DNA of 64,000 nucleotides from Halocynthiibacter sp049608145 (lineage in GTDB: Bacteria; Pseudomonadota; Alphaproteobacteria; Rhodobacterales; Rhodobacteraceae), in contig NZ_JBMYXF010000013.1 in the NCBI RefSeq assembly GCF_049608145.1, positions 1-64,000 of the forward strand, given 5' to 3'. Of this stretch, positions 33,678 to 43,335 are shown one piece after another. The position numbers were made by a program, and so were the translations under genes. The notes beneath the pieces are model-generated. The model had not been told where the DNA came from. It worked only from the letters and a program-made list of their open reading frames with translations, and did no database searches. Position 1 is the first letter of the stretch, and the number at the start of each line of letters is the position of its first letter.

Positions 33678-34814
33678 GTGGCGCGATTCGACCGATATGT
33701 GATTTCGCAGCTGATGATTCTGTTCGGATTTTTTTCGCTGGTGTTGGTCATGGTGTACTGGGTGAACAAGGCCGTTGGCCTGTTCGACAGGTTGATCGCC
33801 GATGGTCAGTCCGCAATGGTCTTTCTCGAATTTTCGGCCCTGACCCTTCCCGCAGTCATTCAGATTGTTCTGCCTATTTCCGCCTTTATCGCAACAGTTT
33901 ACACAATCAATCGCCTATCACGTGAAAGCGAACTTGTTGTGGTTCAGGTCTCTGGGTTTTCTTCATTCCGCCTGGCCCGGCCGGTTGCGATTTTCGGCCT
34001 GGCGGTTGCAGTGTTCCTGTCTTTACTGACCCATATCCTTGTGCCATCCGCAACACGGCAACTGGCCGAACGCGAAGCAGCCATCGCGCAGAATATTTCT
34101 GCGGGCTTCTTTTCAGATGGCCGTTTTTTGCACCCGGCAGAAGATCTGACGCTTTATATACGTGAAATTGAGAATTCAGGCGAAATGGTTGATTTGTTTC
34201 TATCAGATCAGCGCACGCCAGGTAGAACAATCACCTACACCGCACGTCGCGCACTTTTGCTGCGTTCTGAGGATGGCCCACGCCTGTTGATGTATGACGG
34301 TATGGCGCAGACCCTAGAGCAAGAAAACAACACACTGACAACCACGGCATTTTCAGATTTCACATATGATATCAGTGCCCTGATTGGTGGCTTTGATAAT
34401 CGCGCGCCGCGTGTTGACGAACTGGGGACCGGCGATCTTCTGAAAGCCAATCCTGTTCTGCTGAAACGTACCGGCTATAGTGCGGAACGTTTTCAAACGA
34501 CCGCGCATGAAAGGTTCGCACAGCCATTTCTGGCCATGGTCACAGCCCTTGTAGGTTTTTCCTGCCTTCTGCTTGGTGGTTTCAGCCGATTTGGTGTCTG
34601 GCGTCAGATCGTGCTGGCGATTGTTCTGCTGGTGATCATCAAAGCAGTTGATAACGTCATGTCAGACATTGCCTATAAAAATGGATCGATGTGGTTTCTG
34701 CTGTATGTGCCGGTTCTAACGGGGCTAGGTATCTCAGCACTTCTGCTCTGGATCTCAGAAAATCCGGCCCTGTTCCGGCGTTCTGTACGGCAATCCGCGG
34801 GGGCGCAAACATGA
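33678..34814 (+). CDS. lptF: LPS export ABC transporter permease LptF
   Basis: This inner-membrane permease is part of LptB2FGC, which extracts lipopolysaccharide from the membrane and pushes it along the LptA bridge. The 378 residues have six expected membrane segments, three at each end, with a periplasmic beta-jellyroll domain in between (about 115-280). The segment YTINRLSRESELVVVQVSG is the cytoplasmic coupling region. It begins with GTG at 33678 behind AAGGGG. The stop overlaps the lptG start (ATGA). It is the first gene of lptF-lptG-lptD-surA-pdxA-rsmA. Confidence 0.92.
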   Translation: MARFDRYVISQLMILFGFFSLVLVMVYWVNKAVGLFDRLIADGQSAMVFLEFSALTLPAVIQIVLPISAFIATVYTINRLSRESELVVVQVSGFSSFRLARPVAIFGLAVAVFLSLLTHILVPSATRQLAEREAAIAQNISAGFFSDGRFLHPAEDLTLYIREIENSGEMVDLFLSDQRTPGRTITYTARRALLLRSEDGPRLLMYDGMAQTLEQENNTLTTTAFSDFTYDISALIGGFDNRAPRVDELGTGDLLKANPVLLKRTGYSAERFQTTAHERFAQPFLAMVTALVGFSCLLLGGFSRFGVWRQIVLAIVLLVIIKAVDNVMSDIAYKNGSMWFLLYVPVLTGLGISALLLWISENPALFRRSVRQSAGAQT

Positions 34815-35962
34815 AACTGCATCTTTACTTTGCGAAACGTTTTCTGGTGACGTTTTCTGCAGTTTTCCTTGTATTTCTGGGTATTTTGCTTTTGGTCGAT
34901 ATTGCCGAACAATTGCGCAAATTCGGAAGCTACAACCTTAGCTTTGGGTCCATTCTGTCCCTGTCTCTTTTGAATATTCCAACAACACTGTATCAGATTT
35001 TGCCTCTGATCACGATCTTATCGACACTCGCGCTGTTCCTTGGACTGGCACGTTCAAGCGAACTTGTGGTTTCGCGCGCGGCAGGCCGATCTGCCCTGCG
35101 GTCGCTCATTTCCCCGGTGCTGTCTGTGTTCTGTGTCGGTGTCATCGCCGTTGCGGTGTTTAATCCGATTGTCGCGGCCACATCAGAAGAATACGAAGCC
35201 CGGTCCCGTATTCTGAAATCTGGCACAGCGTCAGCCTTGTCAATCAGTGATGAAGGTCTCTGGCTGCGACAAAGCAACCCTGCGATTGATGTCAGTGAAA
35301 CAACGGAAGAATCCGACCAGCGCATTCAACAAAGTGTCATTCATGCCGAAGCCGCAAGTCTGGGTGGCACAAGCCTTGAAACCGTCAGCTTTCTCAATTT
35401 CAACACAGATGGCCTGCCCCTTTCCCGTATTGAAGCCCAAAGTGCCCTATTGGAAGAAGGCGGATGGAGCCTTAAAAACGCCAAACTATGGCCGCTTGCC
35501 ACAAGTGACGGGCGTCCGGCCAATCCCGAACGTGACGCCGTGGTTCATCAGGAATTGTTTCTACCCACAACACTGACAGAAGAACAAATCCGGGACAGTT
35601 TTGCGGAACCCTCCGCCATAGCCGTCTGGGAATTGCCAGCATTCATCCAACAGCTGGAAAACGCGGGTTTCGCTGCGCGGGCACATTCTGTGTATCTGCA
35701 AAGTGAACTGGCCCTGCCCCTGATGTTGGTTGCGATGCTTTTGGTTGGGGCTGGTTTCACCATGCGCCATACACGCCTTGGGCAGACCGGGCCAATGGTT
35801 CTGATGGCGATCCTTCTGGGCTTTGCTTTGTTCTTTCTGCGAAATTTTGCTCGTGTTCTTGGGGAAAACGGTAATATACCAATTGAGCTGGCGGCCTGGG
35901 CGCCGCCGCTTGTGGCGATCATGCTGGCCATGGGGCTTTTGTTGCATATGGAGGACGGATGA
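34811..35962 (+). CDS. lptG: LPS export ABC transporter permease LptG
   Basis: This is the partner permease of LptF in the LPS extraction complex. The start at 34811 (MKLHLYFAKRFLVTF) overlaps the lptF stop by four bases and gives 383 residues. LFLGLARSSELVVSRAAGRS is the coupling-helix region. The periplasmic domain spans about 120-290, and three C-terminal helices include LMLVAMLLVGAGFTMRH. Its stop overlaps the lptD start (ATGA), so the three genes are translationally coupled. Confidence 0.92.
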   Translation: MKLHLYFAKRFLVTFSAVFLVFLGILLLVDIAEQLRKFGSYNLSFGSILSLSLLNIPTTLYQILPLITILSTLALFLGLARSSELVVSRAAGRSALRSLISPVLSVFCVGVIAVAVFNPIVAATSEEYEARSRILKSGTASALSISDEGLWLRQSNPAIDVSETTEESDQRIQQSVIHAEAASLGGTSLETVSFLNFNTDGLPLSRIEAQSALLEEGGWSLKNAKLWPLATSDGRPANPERDAVVHQELFLPTTLTEEQIRDSFAEPSAIAVWELPAFIQQLENAGFAARAHSVYLQSELALPLMLVAMLLVGAGFTMRHTRLGQTGPMVLMAILLGFALFFLRNFARVLGENGNIPIELAAWAPPLVAIMLAMGLLLHMEDG

Positions 35963-38157
35963 GACCGCCTGAGAAAAACCACCTCTCCTGTGTGAAAGCC
36001 TTTGCGCTTGCCAGTGTGTCCGCACTGTGTCTGTCATTGTCCGCCGGTGTTTCACTGGCTCAGGTCACCACTCCGCCCCAAAGGCCTGTTTCCTCTAGCT
36101 CGGATGCAACCTATGCCAGCCTGATTGCAGATGATCTGCGTCTTGTCGGACAGGCCGGGCTTGTGGCCAGCGGCAATGTTGAAATTTATTACAATGGCGC
36201 ACGCTTGCAGGCGAATGAACTGCAATATGACAAACGAACAGAAACGCTTTCGCTGAACGGCAACATCCGCCTGACTGAGGGCGAAAAAATCATCATTCTG
36301 GGGGATACGGCGGAACTGTCTGCCGATCTGCGCAATGGAGTATTGCGGTCGGCCCGTATTGTGCTGGAACAACAGTTACAACTTGCATCCAGTGAAATTG
36401 GGATTGTTGACGGACGCTACGCCCGCCTCAACAGAACTGTCGCCACATCTTGTCAGACTTGCGCTGACAGCCCCACGCCTTTGTGGGAAATACGTGCGCA
36501 ATCTGTTGTACATGACCGTGATGAACGCCAGCTGTACTTTAGAAATGCTAGCTTTCATGTGAAAGGTGTTCCGGTTCTCTGGTTGCCCAGATTACGTCTG
36601 CCTGATCCGACGCTTGAACGCGCAACGGGTTTTCTTTTGCCCCGGCTGAAGTCCAACTCTCGGCTTGGGACCGGACTGAAGATCCCATATTTCATTCGGA
36701 TGGGTGATCACAGGGATCTGACACTGACCCCTTGGATTTCGTCCCGGACAACAACGCTTGAGCTGCGTTATCGCCAGGCATTCCGGACCGGAGATATCGA
36801 ATTAAACGGTGCATGGTCCAATGATGATCTGTTGACGTCGGATCGCTGGTATCTTTTCGCAGAGGGCAGTTTCCAGCTGCCCCGTGATTATCGTTTGGAT
36901 TTTGATATCGAAACGACTTCAGACCGGGCTTATCTGCTGGATTATGGCTATTCCGACAAAGACCGCCTTGATTCCAGCATCTCTGTAACCCGTGCCCGCC
37001 GGGACAAATTCGTAAGCGCCGAACTGGTGCACTACAATTCACTGCGCAGCAACGAAACCAACAGCACGCAGCCCACAATTATTGCGAACTTCCTTTTACA
37101 CCGCCGCCTAGAACCGAACTGGATCCCGGGCGATCTGGACTGGCAGGTGGAAGGTCACACGCATTATCGCAGCTCAGATACACCCGGTGATGACGGACGT
37201 GATGTATCCCGCCTGAGTGCCCGCGCGGACTGGCGCAACAGTACAACCTGGTCCAACGGCATGGTCTTTTCCACAATGGCGGGCGCCGATCTGGATTACT
37301 ATGCAATTTCAGACAAAGGGCTAAATGAAGAGGAAGGTCTGTTTCTGACCGGCACATTGGGTGCAGAACTGCGCTGGCCTCTGATCCGGCGCGAACAAAC
37401 CAGTGGAGCAACCCATCTGTTAGAACCAGTGGTTCAGGTGCTTTATACGGACAGCAACCGTGGCACGCTCCCCAATGAAGACTCTGTTTTACTGGAATTT
37501 GACGAAGGCAATCTTTGGTCTGACAGCCGTTTCGCCGGATCTGATCGTGTCGAAACCGGCTGGCGCAGCAATATCGGTGTCAGCTGGACCCGCCGCGCAC
37601 CCGAAGGTTGGTCTTTATCCTTGGTCGCTGGCCGCATCTACCGTCAGCAAGAAAATACAGCATTTACCCTTGGATCTGGCCTTGAAGGAACCAGCTCTGA
37701 CTGGCTGATTGCGGGACAGGTTCAATTGAACAATGGTCTGACATTCTCAACCCGTGCTTTGTTTGACGACCACCTGGACTTTTCACGCAACGAAGCCCGC
37801 ATCAGTTGGCAGAATGATCGGCTGTCCATCGGATCGTCCTATTTGTGGATTGAAGATGCACCCGCTGAAAACCGTCCACAAACGTCGGAGTGGGCCCTTG
37901 ATGGGCGTTTCAAGTTCAATGACAACTGGTCTGGTTCCGCAGATTGGCGTTATGATTTCATCAATGACCGTGCGACCCGGATCGGCATGGGGCTTGAATA
38001 TAAAAATGAATGCGCCACAGTTTCCTTCACGGCGTCACGGCGGTTCACGTCAAACGATTTACTCAAACCAACGACAGATTTCGGCGTTGCGGTCGAACTG
38101 GCTGGATTTGGGGCCAACACAGGCCGCAGAGCGCTTGCGCGACAGTGCAATCGTTAG
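35959..38157 (+). CDS. lptD: LPS assembly outer-membrane protein LptD
   Basis: This outer-membrane beta-barrel inserts lipopolysaccharide into the outer leaflet with LptE. A signal peptide ends near residue 34 (SLAQ). The N-terminal OstA jellyroll domain covers about 50-180 (ASGNVEIYYNGARLQANELQY), and the rest is a long barrel rich in alternating aromatic strands. Cysteines at 165 and 168, and C-terminal ones in KNECATVSF and ARQCNR, could form the inter-domain disulfides needed for activity. At 732 residues it is typical for Rhodobacterales. Its start overlaps the lptG stop. Confidence 0.92.
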   Translation: MRPPEKNHLSCVKAFALASVSALCLSLSAGVSLAQVTTPPQRPVSSSSDATYASLIADDLRLVGQAGLVASGNVEIYYNGARLQANELQYDKRTETLSLNGNIRLTEGEKIIILGDTAELSADLRNGVLRSARIVLEQQLQLASSEIGIVDGRYARLNRTVATSCQTCADSPTPLWEIRAQSVVHDRDERQLYFRNASFHVKGVPVLWLPRLRLPDPTLERATGFLLPRLKSNSRLGTGLKIPYFIRMGDHRDLTLTPWISSRTTTLELRYRQAFRTGDIELNGAWSNDDLLTSDRWYLFAEGSFQLPRDYRLDFDIETTSDRAYLLDYGYSDKDRLDSSISVTRARRDKFVSAELVHYNSLRSNETNSTQPTIIANFLLHRRLEPNWIPGDLDWQVEGHTHYRSSDTPGDDGRDVSRLSARADWRNSTTWSNGMVFSTMAGADLDYYAISDKGLNEEEGLFLTGTLGAELRWPLIRREQTSGATHLLEPVVQVLYTDSNRGTLPNEDSVLLEFDEGNLWSDSRFAGSDRVETGWRSNIGVSWTRRAPEGWSLSLVAGRIYRQQENTAFTLGSGLEGTSSDWLIAGQVQLNNGLTFSTRALFDDHLDFSRNEARISWQNDRLSIGSSYLWIEDAPAENRPQTSEWALDGRFKFNDNWSGSADWRYDFINDRATRIGMGLEYKNECATVSFTASRRFTSNDLLKPTTDFGVAVELAGFGANTGRRALARQCNR

Positions 38158-38255
38158 GTAAAAGAATGTAATCAGTGTGGCATCGCACTATTAATAAGCG
38201 AATTATTTCGGTTCGCTGACAACAGAAGCGGTCAAAAACACGACCACAGGGGACA

Positions 38256-39542
38256 ATGGCAGTAAAAATGAAATTCTTTCAGCAAAGAACCGCGCAAGCC
38301 ATGACAGCCACCCATTCCTTTTTTCGGAAAGGAATCGCTTTGGGGTGGGTGCTCTCCATGCTCGCCCTTCCCCAGGCCGTACAGGCACAAAACCTGTTTG
38401 CCCCGGCAGTGCGGGTCAACGATGCCGTCGTAACCAATTATGAATTGCGTCAGCGCATCACCTTTTTACGCCTTTTGCGTCAGCCTGGAGATATCGAAGC
38501 AGAAGCCCTGAAAGGTCTAGTCGATGATCGGCTGCGCGCTCAGGCGGCAGGTATTGCAGGTATTACTGTGTCCGATGCCCAGATTGCGGCGGGCATGAAC
38601 GAATTTGCTGGGCGCGCGCAACTGACTGGGGAACAGCTCATCGCGGCCATTGCACAGGAAGGCGTTGCAGAAGAAACCTTTCGGGATTTCGTATCATCCG
38701 GCATTGCCTGGCGTGAACTGATCGGTGGGCGCTATGCCCCTCGGGTTCAGATCACCGAAGCTGAAATCGACCGCGCCCTTGCCTTGTCATCCGGAAGTGG
38801 CGGCGTTCGTGTTCTTCTGTCCGAGATCATCATCCCTGCCCCACCTGAACAGATCGCTCAGGCCCGTGCCCAAGCGCAACGCATCAGCCGCACTGTATCA
38901 ACGCAGGCTGGTTTTGCGGCACAGGCCCGTTCAGTGTCTGCGTCCCAATCCCGGGGGCGTGGCGGGCGTATTGACTGGCTGCCGATTGGCAACCTTCCCC
39001 CCGCAATCCGCAGCCAAATCCTGGCGCTTTCCCCCGGTGGCATCACGGCCCCGATCGAAGTGCCCAATGCGATCGCTCTCTTTATGTTGCGCGCCATTGA
39101 AGAAACCGATGCCGCCGAAGCTGAGGTCGTATCTGTGGAATATGCCCGTTATATGATCCCTGGCGGTCGCAGCGCTGCGGCCCTTGCAGAGGCAACGAAA
39201 ATCACAAACCGCATAGACAGCTGTGACGACCTTTACGGTGTCAATCTTGATCAAGATCGTTCCCGTCTGCAACGTGATACCTTGGCTATTGCTGATGTGC
39301 CTGATGACATTGCACTGGAACTTGCGCGTCTTGATGACAACGAAGTGTCAACCAATCTTACGGTCCAGACAGAAAACGGCCCGGAACTGGTCCTGCTGAT
39401 GCTGTGTGGTCGGGTGAATGCCGTTGTAGAAGATGCTTCCCGTGAAGATATCCGTGCGCAATTGCGTCAGCAGCGTCTGTCATCATATGCGGACAGCCTG
39501 CTTGCAGAACTGCGCGCAGATGCCACCATCATCTACGAATAA
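38256..39542 (+). CDS. surA: Periplasmic chaperone / peptidyl-prolyl isomerase SurA
   Basis: This 428-residue periplasmic protein escorts outer-membrane barrels to BAM; placement after lptD suits LptD folding. The long N-terminus (QQRTAQ, then a hydrophobic segment ending AVQAQ near residue 45) is the signal region. It is followed by a SurA N-terminal helical domain (VRVNDAVVTNYELRQRITFL) and parvulin-type segments (VLLSEIIIPAPPEQI, DWLPIGNLPPAI). AGGGG precedes the ATG at 38256; downstream ATGs at 38268 and 38301 would give a shorter signal peptide. It overlaps pdxA by one base (TAATG). Confidence 0.88.
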   Translation: MAVKMKFFQQRTAQAMTATHSFFRKGIALGWVLSMLALPQAVQAQNLFAPAVRVNDAVVTNYELRQRITFLRLLRQPGDIEAEALKGLVDDRLRAQAAGIAGITVSDAQIAAGMNEFAGRAQLTGEQLIAAIAQEGVAEETFRDFVSSGIAWRELIGGRYAPRVQITEAEIDRALALSSGSGGVRVLLSEIIIPAPPEQIAQARAQAQRISRTVSTQAGFAAQARSVSASQSRGRGGRIDWLPIGNLPPAIRSQILALSPGGITAPIEVPNAIALFMLRAIEETDAAEAEVVSVEYARYMIPGGRSAAALAEATKITNRIDSCDDLYGVNLDQDRSRLQRDTLAIADVPDDIALELARLDDNEVSTNLTVQTENGPELVLLMLCGRVNAVVEDASREDIRAQLRQQRLSSYADSLLAELRADATIIYE

Positions 39543-40537
39543 TGTCCGGATCTGACATGCCCGCCTTACCCATTGCCCTGACCTGCGGCGAACCTGCAGG
39601 TATAGGCCCTGAGCTTGCGGAACAAGTCTGGCAAGAGCTGCATCAAGACGGACCCGCATTTTTTCTGATCGGGGATGTGAAACATCTTCCCGGATCCGTG
39701 CCCCATGTGCTGATCGAAGACCCTTCTCAGGCCCCAGCGGCCATGGGTGAAGGTTTGCCTGTTCTGGGCATCGATTTTGGCACAAAACGTATCCCGGGTG
39801 TACCTGATCCCAGTCATGCAAAAGCTGTGATAAACACGATTGAGCGCGCTGTATTCTATGCGCAATCAGGTCAGGCCGCTGGGCTGTGCACGCTGCCAAT
39901 TCACAAAAAAGCGCTGAAAGACGGCGCGGAGTTTGCCTTCCCTGGCCATACGGAGTTTCTGGGGCACCTTGGCAATGTTGATAACGTCGTCATGATGCTG
40001 GCCTCGCCTTTGTTGCGCGTGGTCCCCGTTACGATACACATCGCTTTGTCTGACGTTCCAGCCGCTCTGACAGCGGATCTACTGGAAGACACAATCCGCA
40101 CCACCCACACGGGTCTTAAGCGGGATTTCGGTATTGAAAACCCGCGCTTGGCGATTGCCGGCCTGAACCCACATGCGGGCGAAGGTGGCGTGATGGGGCA
40201 GGAAGATATAGATCTGATCATCCCGGTTTTGGAAAAACTGACCCGTGAAGGCCTGGATCTGCGAGGCCCCTTGCCTGCTGACACGATGTTCCACGCCCGC
40301 GCGCGTGAAAGCTATGACGCAGCGATCTGTATGTATCATGATCAGGCCTTGATCCCGATCAAGGCGCTTGATTTTGATCGCGGCGTGAATGTCACCCTGG
40401 GCCTGCCTTTTGTGCGCACCTCCCCGGATCACGGAACGGCTTTTGACATCGCCGGAAAAGGCCTTGCAAACCCTGCTTCCACTATAGAAGCTCTAAAGCT
40501 TGCCGCCCGCATGGGTGCTGCCCGGAAGGACGCCTGA
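39542..40537 (+). CDS. pdxA: 4-hydroxythreonine-4-phosphate dehydrogenase
   Basis: This NAD-dependent enzyme oxidises 4-phosphohydroxy-L-threonine in the DXP-dependent route to pyridoxal phosphate. Family blocks are visible: ALTCGEPAGIGPELA at the N-terminus, HKKALKDGAEFAFPGHTEFLG with metal-binding His near residue 138, GLNPHAGEGGVMGQED near 205, and MYHDQALIPIKAL near 264. At 331 residues it is normal. Genes surA, pdxA and rsmA are kept in this order in many proteobacteria. It is translationally coupled to surA, and rsmA starts two bases after its stop. Confidence 0.95.
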   Translation: MSGSDMPALPIALTCGEPAGIGPELAEQVWQELHQDGPAFFLIGDVKHLPGSVPHVLIEDPSQAPAAMGEGLPVLGIDFGTKRIPGVPDPSHAKAVINTIERAVFYAQSGQAAGLCTLPIHKKALKDGAEFAFPGHTEFLGHLGNVDNVVMMLASPLLRVVPVTIHIALSDVPAALTADLLEDTIRTTHTGLKRDFGIENPRLAIAGLNPHAGEGGVMGQEDIDLIIPVLEKLTREGLDLRGPLPADTMFHARARESYDAAICMYHDQALIPIKALDFDRGVNVTLGLPFVRTSPDHGTAFDIAGKGLANPASTIEALKLAARMGAARKDA

Positions 40538-40538
40538 T

Positions 40539-41387
40539 ATGGCCACCATCGACAATCTGCCCCCCCTGCGCCAGGTCATTGAAACCCATGAACTGGCCGC
40601 GAAAAAATCCCTTGGGCAAAACTTTCTGCTGGATCTGAACTTGACGTCAAAGATTGCCCGCTATGCCGGGGATCTTAGCAATTGTGACGTTCTGGAAATC
40701 GGCCCAGGCCCAGGCGGTCTGACCCGCGGATTGCTCGCAGAAGGCGCCCGTAAAGTTCTGGCCGTGGAAAAAGACACCCGCTGTATTTCTGCCCTAGCTG
40801 AGGTGCAAGACGCCTATCCCGGCAGGCTTGATGTTATCAATGCGGACGCCTTGGAACTGGATGTCTCACAACACCTGCAGGCCCCGGTCCGGATCGTGGC
40901 AAACCTGCCTTACAATGTGGGCACTGAACTGCTGGTACGCTGGCTGACACCTGAAACTTGGCCGCCCTTTTGGGAAAGCCTGACGCTGATGTTCCAAAAA
41001 GAAGTTGCCGAGCGCATCACGGCCGCCCCCGGCAGCAAAACCTATGGGCGTCTTGGCATTTTGGCACAATGGCGCTGCCAATGTCAGACTGTCATGACCC
41101 TGCCACCTGAAGCCTTTTCACCGCCGCCCAAAATTCATTCCGCCGTCGTGCATCTGAAACGTCGGGAAGAGCCACTGTTTCCGGCGAACCCAAAGGTTCT
41201 GAACCGCGTCGTCGCCCAGGCTTTCAACCAGCGTCGTAAAATGCTGCGATCCGCCCTGAAAAACTTTGTGCCGGATATGGAAGACCATATCGTTGCCGCA
41301 GGCCTGAAACCCACCGATCGCGCCGAACAGGTTGATATCGAAGGTTTCTGCGCACTGGCACGCCAGATTGAACCGCATATGCGCTAA
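40539..41387 (+). CDS. rsmA: 16S rRNA dimethyltransferase (adenine-1518/1519)
   Basis: RsmA (KsgA) dimethylates two adjacent adenosines near the 3' end of 16S rRNA during small-subunit maturation. The sequence shows the SAM site DVLEIGPGPGGLTRGLL near residues 49-65, the catalytic NLPYNVG near 124-130, and the C-terminal RRKMLRSALKN motif. The start at 40539 is one base past the pdxA stop and gives 282 residues. The upstream in-frame ATG at 40500 lies inside pdxA. It is the last gene of the operon, and a bidirectional terminator lies 130 bases on. Confidence 0.94.
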   Translation: MATIDNLPPLRQVIETHELAAKKSLGQNFLLDLNLTSKIARYAGDLSNCDVLEIGPGPGGLTRGLLAEGARKVLAVEKDTRCISALAEVQDAYPGRLDVINADALELDVSQHLQAPVRIVANLPYNVGTELLVRWLTPETWPPFWESLTLMFQKEVAERITAAPGSKTYGRLGILAQWRCQCQTVMTLPPEAFSPPPKIHSAVVHLKRREEPLFPANPKVLNRVVAQAFNQRRKMLRSALKNFVPDMEDHIVAAGLKPTDRAEQVDIEGFCALARQIEPHMR

Positions 41388-41516
41388 AACTTATCGCACT
41401 CTGTCAATCAGATCAGAAGCAATACGACGTAGCAGTTCCTGCTCGTGGTCTGGAGACTTCTGACCGTTCTGGAAGGCAACCAAGGCGCAAAATAAAGCAT
41501 TTCTGCCCCCGCTAAA

Positions 41517-41551
41517 GAAAACCCCGCCTGTTTCTAGACGGGGTTTTCTTA
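41517..41551. terminator. Bidirectional terminator between rsmA and the DUF4167 gene
   Basis: GAAAACCCCG (41517-41526) and CGGGGTTTTC (41539-41548) form a 10-bp stem with A-rich and T-rich sides. Confidence 0.85.
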
Positions 41552-41566
41552 AACTGTATTAAGTCC

Positions 41567-42226
41567 TCATTCAGCCGCTTCCGGGTTGTCCGGGGTTTCG
41601 TCTTCTGCGAGTTTTTTCGGGGCGCGGCGACGGGGCTTTGGCTTGGGTTCTTCAGCTGGTGCGGCTTCGCCCTCCTCCGCAACAGGCTTGCGGCGGCGGG
41701 GTTTGCGGGCCGGTTTTTCAGCCGCTTCAGGTGTTTCAACAATGCCAGAAGGCGCATCGGTGATGAATGACGGCAATTCCGGCTGTGGCGCGTCAGATGG
41801 ATCAATGACGTCTGCCGGGCCAGTGACAACAGGTTGAGCCACATCAGGTTGCGGCGCGTCAGTGGCAACATCCGCACGGTTCTCGTTGCGACCATCCTGA
41901 CGATTGTCATTACGCGCGTCTCGCTGGGCCTGTCGTTCACGATGCTGGGCTTCCTGCTCTGCACGGCGCGCTTCGGCTTCGCGGGTCGCATCCCCAAGCA
42001 ACCGCACATAATGTTCTGCGTGCTGCTGAAAGTTTTCTTCTGCCACGCGGTCATTTGAAAGCTGCGCGTCACGGGTCAAAGCCTGATATTTGTCAATAAT
42101 TTGCTGCGGTGTACCGCGCACTTTCCCTTCCGGACCAGAACTGTCAAAGACCCGGTTGATATTATTGCCGTTGGAATTGCGGTTGCGGTTGGATTTACCA
42201 CGCGAGCGTTGTTTTGATGATCTCAT
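41567..42226 (-). CDS. DUF4167 family basic protein
   Basis: This 219-residue protein is of an alphaproteobacterial family with no assigned function. The N-terminal MRSSKQRSRGKSNRNRNSN is strongly basic, and a conserved helical segment follows (RGTPQQIIDKYQALTRDAQLSNDRVAEENFQQHAEHYVRLL, about residues 36-77). The rest is low-complexity Pro/Ala/Glu-rich with Arg-Arg-Lys patches. It probably binds nucleic acid or ribosomes. The start at 42226 was chosen by family N-terminus; no clear ribosome-binding site is present. Linkage to prmC and prfA is conserved in the group. Confidence 0.8.
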   Translation of the reverse strand: MRSSKQRSRGKSNRNRNSNGNNINRVFDSSGPEGKVRGTPQQIIDKYQALTRDAQLSNDRVAEENFQQHAEHYVRLLGDATREAEARRAEQEAQHRERQAQRDARNDNRQDGRNENRADVATDAPQPDVAQPVVTGPADVIDPSDAPQPELPSFITDAPSGIVETPEAAEKPARKPRRRKPVAEEGEAAPAEEPKPKPRRRAPKKLAEDETPDNPEAAE

Positions 42227-42489
42227 TTTCAATCTTTTGCAAAGCTTAGGGTGTGTCTGGCCTGATATTCTAAATCTCGCAACCACAGCCGCGCGTCCTG
42301 CGTGGGGTCATCTGTAACCGGGTCAAACGATGTTCTGGCTTACAGCAAGTCAGAGCGCCTTAGGGCTCCCGCTCCTGCTGATAAAGAAGTAACCCTGCAC
42401 GCCGTAAAAACACAAGGGAAAATTTGATAAAATGCGCAAAATTTGCTATTTTGAGTCAAACAGAGCCGAATAATGACGAAACAGATCGC
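42227..42489. other. Intergenic gap between prmC and the DUF4167 gene
   Basis: No gene, terminator or clear palindrome was recognised in these 263 bases, which must contain the DUF4167 promoter. Confidence 0.5.
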
Positions 42490-43335
42490 TTACCCGGGCA
42501 TTTTCCCGACAACCACCCGATCTCGGCCATCAAGATCCTGGTGGATCTGCACATCAATCAATCCAACCCGCACAAACATGCCCCGCACCACCTGCCCCTG
42601 TGTCGGTCCACATTCCACGGCCAAAAGGCCACCGGATGCCAAATAGTCACCGACCTGCGCCGTTATAACCCGATAACTGACCAGCCCATCGTTTTCCGCA
42701 TCCGGATAAGGTGTCAGGGCAATATGAGGTTCATGTTCGAACACTTCAGGTTGCAGGTCCTGCATTTCGGCGGTGGTGATATAAGGCGGATTAGAGACGA
42801 TCAGATCATAGCGCCCGCGCGCCTTTTGAAACCAATCAGATTGTTTAAATGACAGCCGATCAGCGACACCATGGGTCTGCGCATTTATCTGGGCAATCTC
42901 CAGCGCATCAACGGAAATGTCGAATGCCTCGCCCGACAGTTCCGGACGTTCCGCCAGAACAGATACAGCGATCGCCCCGGACCCGGTGCCCAGATCCAGC
43001 AAACGCGTTGCCGGATGCTGCAAAGCGATTTCCACCAAAAGTTCGGTTTCAGGGCGTGGGTCAAGCACCACACAGGACACATGAAAATCCCGCCCATAAA
43101 ACGCCCGTGTGCCGGTGATATGGGACACAGGCACGTGACAACTGCGTCTCTCAATCGCTTTTTCAAACCGTGCACGCGCGTCGTCTGAAATATCATCCCC
43201 AAGCATCAGAGTCAGGCGCGATGCATCAACTTCTAACGCCCAGGACATCAACCGGCGCGCATCCCGCGCTGCATCGGCTATGCCTGCGGATTTCAATTCC
43301 CGCACACCCTGAAACAAGACATCCTGCGCCCGCAT
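42490..43335 (-). CDS. prmC: Peptide chain release factor N5-glutamine methyltransferase
   Basis: PrmC methylates the Gln of the GGQ motif in release factors RF1 and RF2, raising termination efficiency. The SAM motif LLDLGTGSGAIAVSVLAE is near residue 114, and the substrate-binding NPPYI (SNPPYITTAEMQ) near 180, both intact. The 281-residue length is standard. Its start overlaps the stop of prfA by one base (TGATG), so enzyme and substrate are made from one message. Confidence 0.95.
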   Translation of the reverse strand: MRAQDVLFQGVRELKSAGIADAARDARRLMSWALEVDASRLTLMLGDDISDDARARFEKAIERRSCHVPVSHITGTRAFYGRDFHVSCVVLDPRPETELLVEIALQHPATRLLDLGTGSGAIAVSVLAERPELSGEAFDISVDALEIAQINAQTHGVADRLSFKQSDWFQKARGRYDLIVSNPPYITTAEMQDLQPEVFEHEPHIALTPYPDAENDGLVSYRVITAQVGDYLASGGLLAVECGPTQGQVVRGMFVRVGLIDVQIHQDLDGRDRVVVGKMPG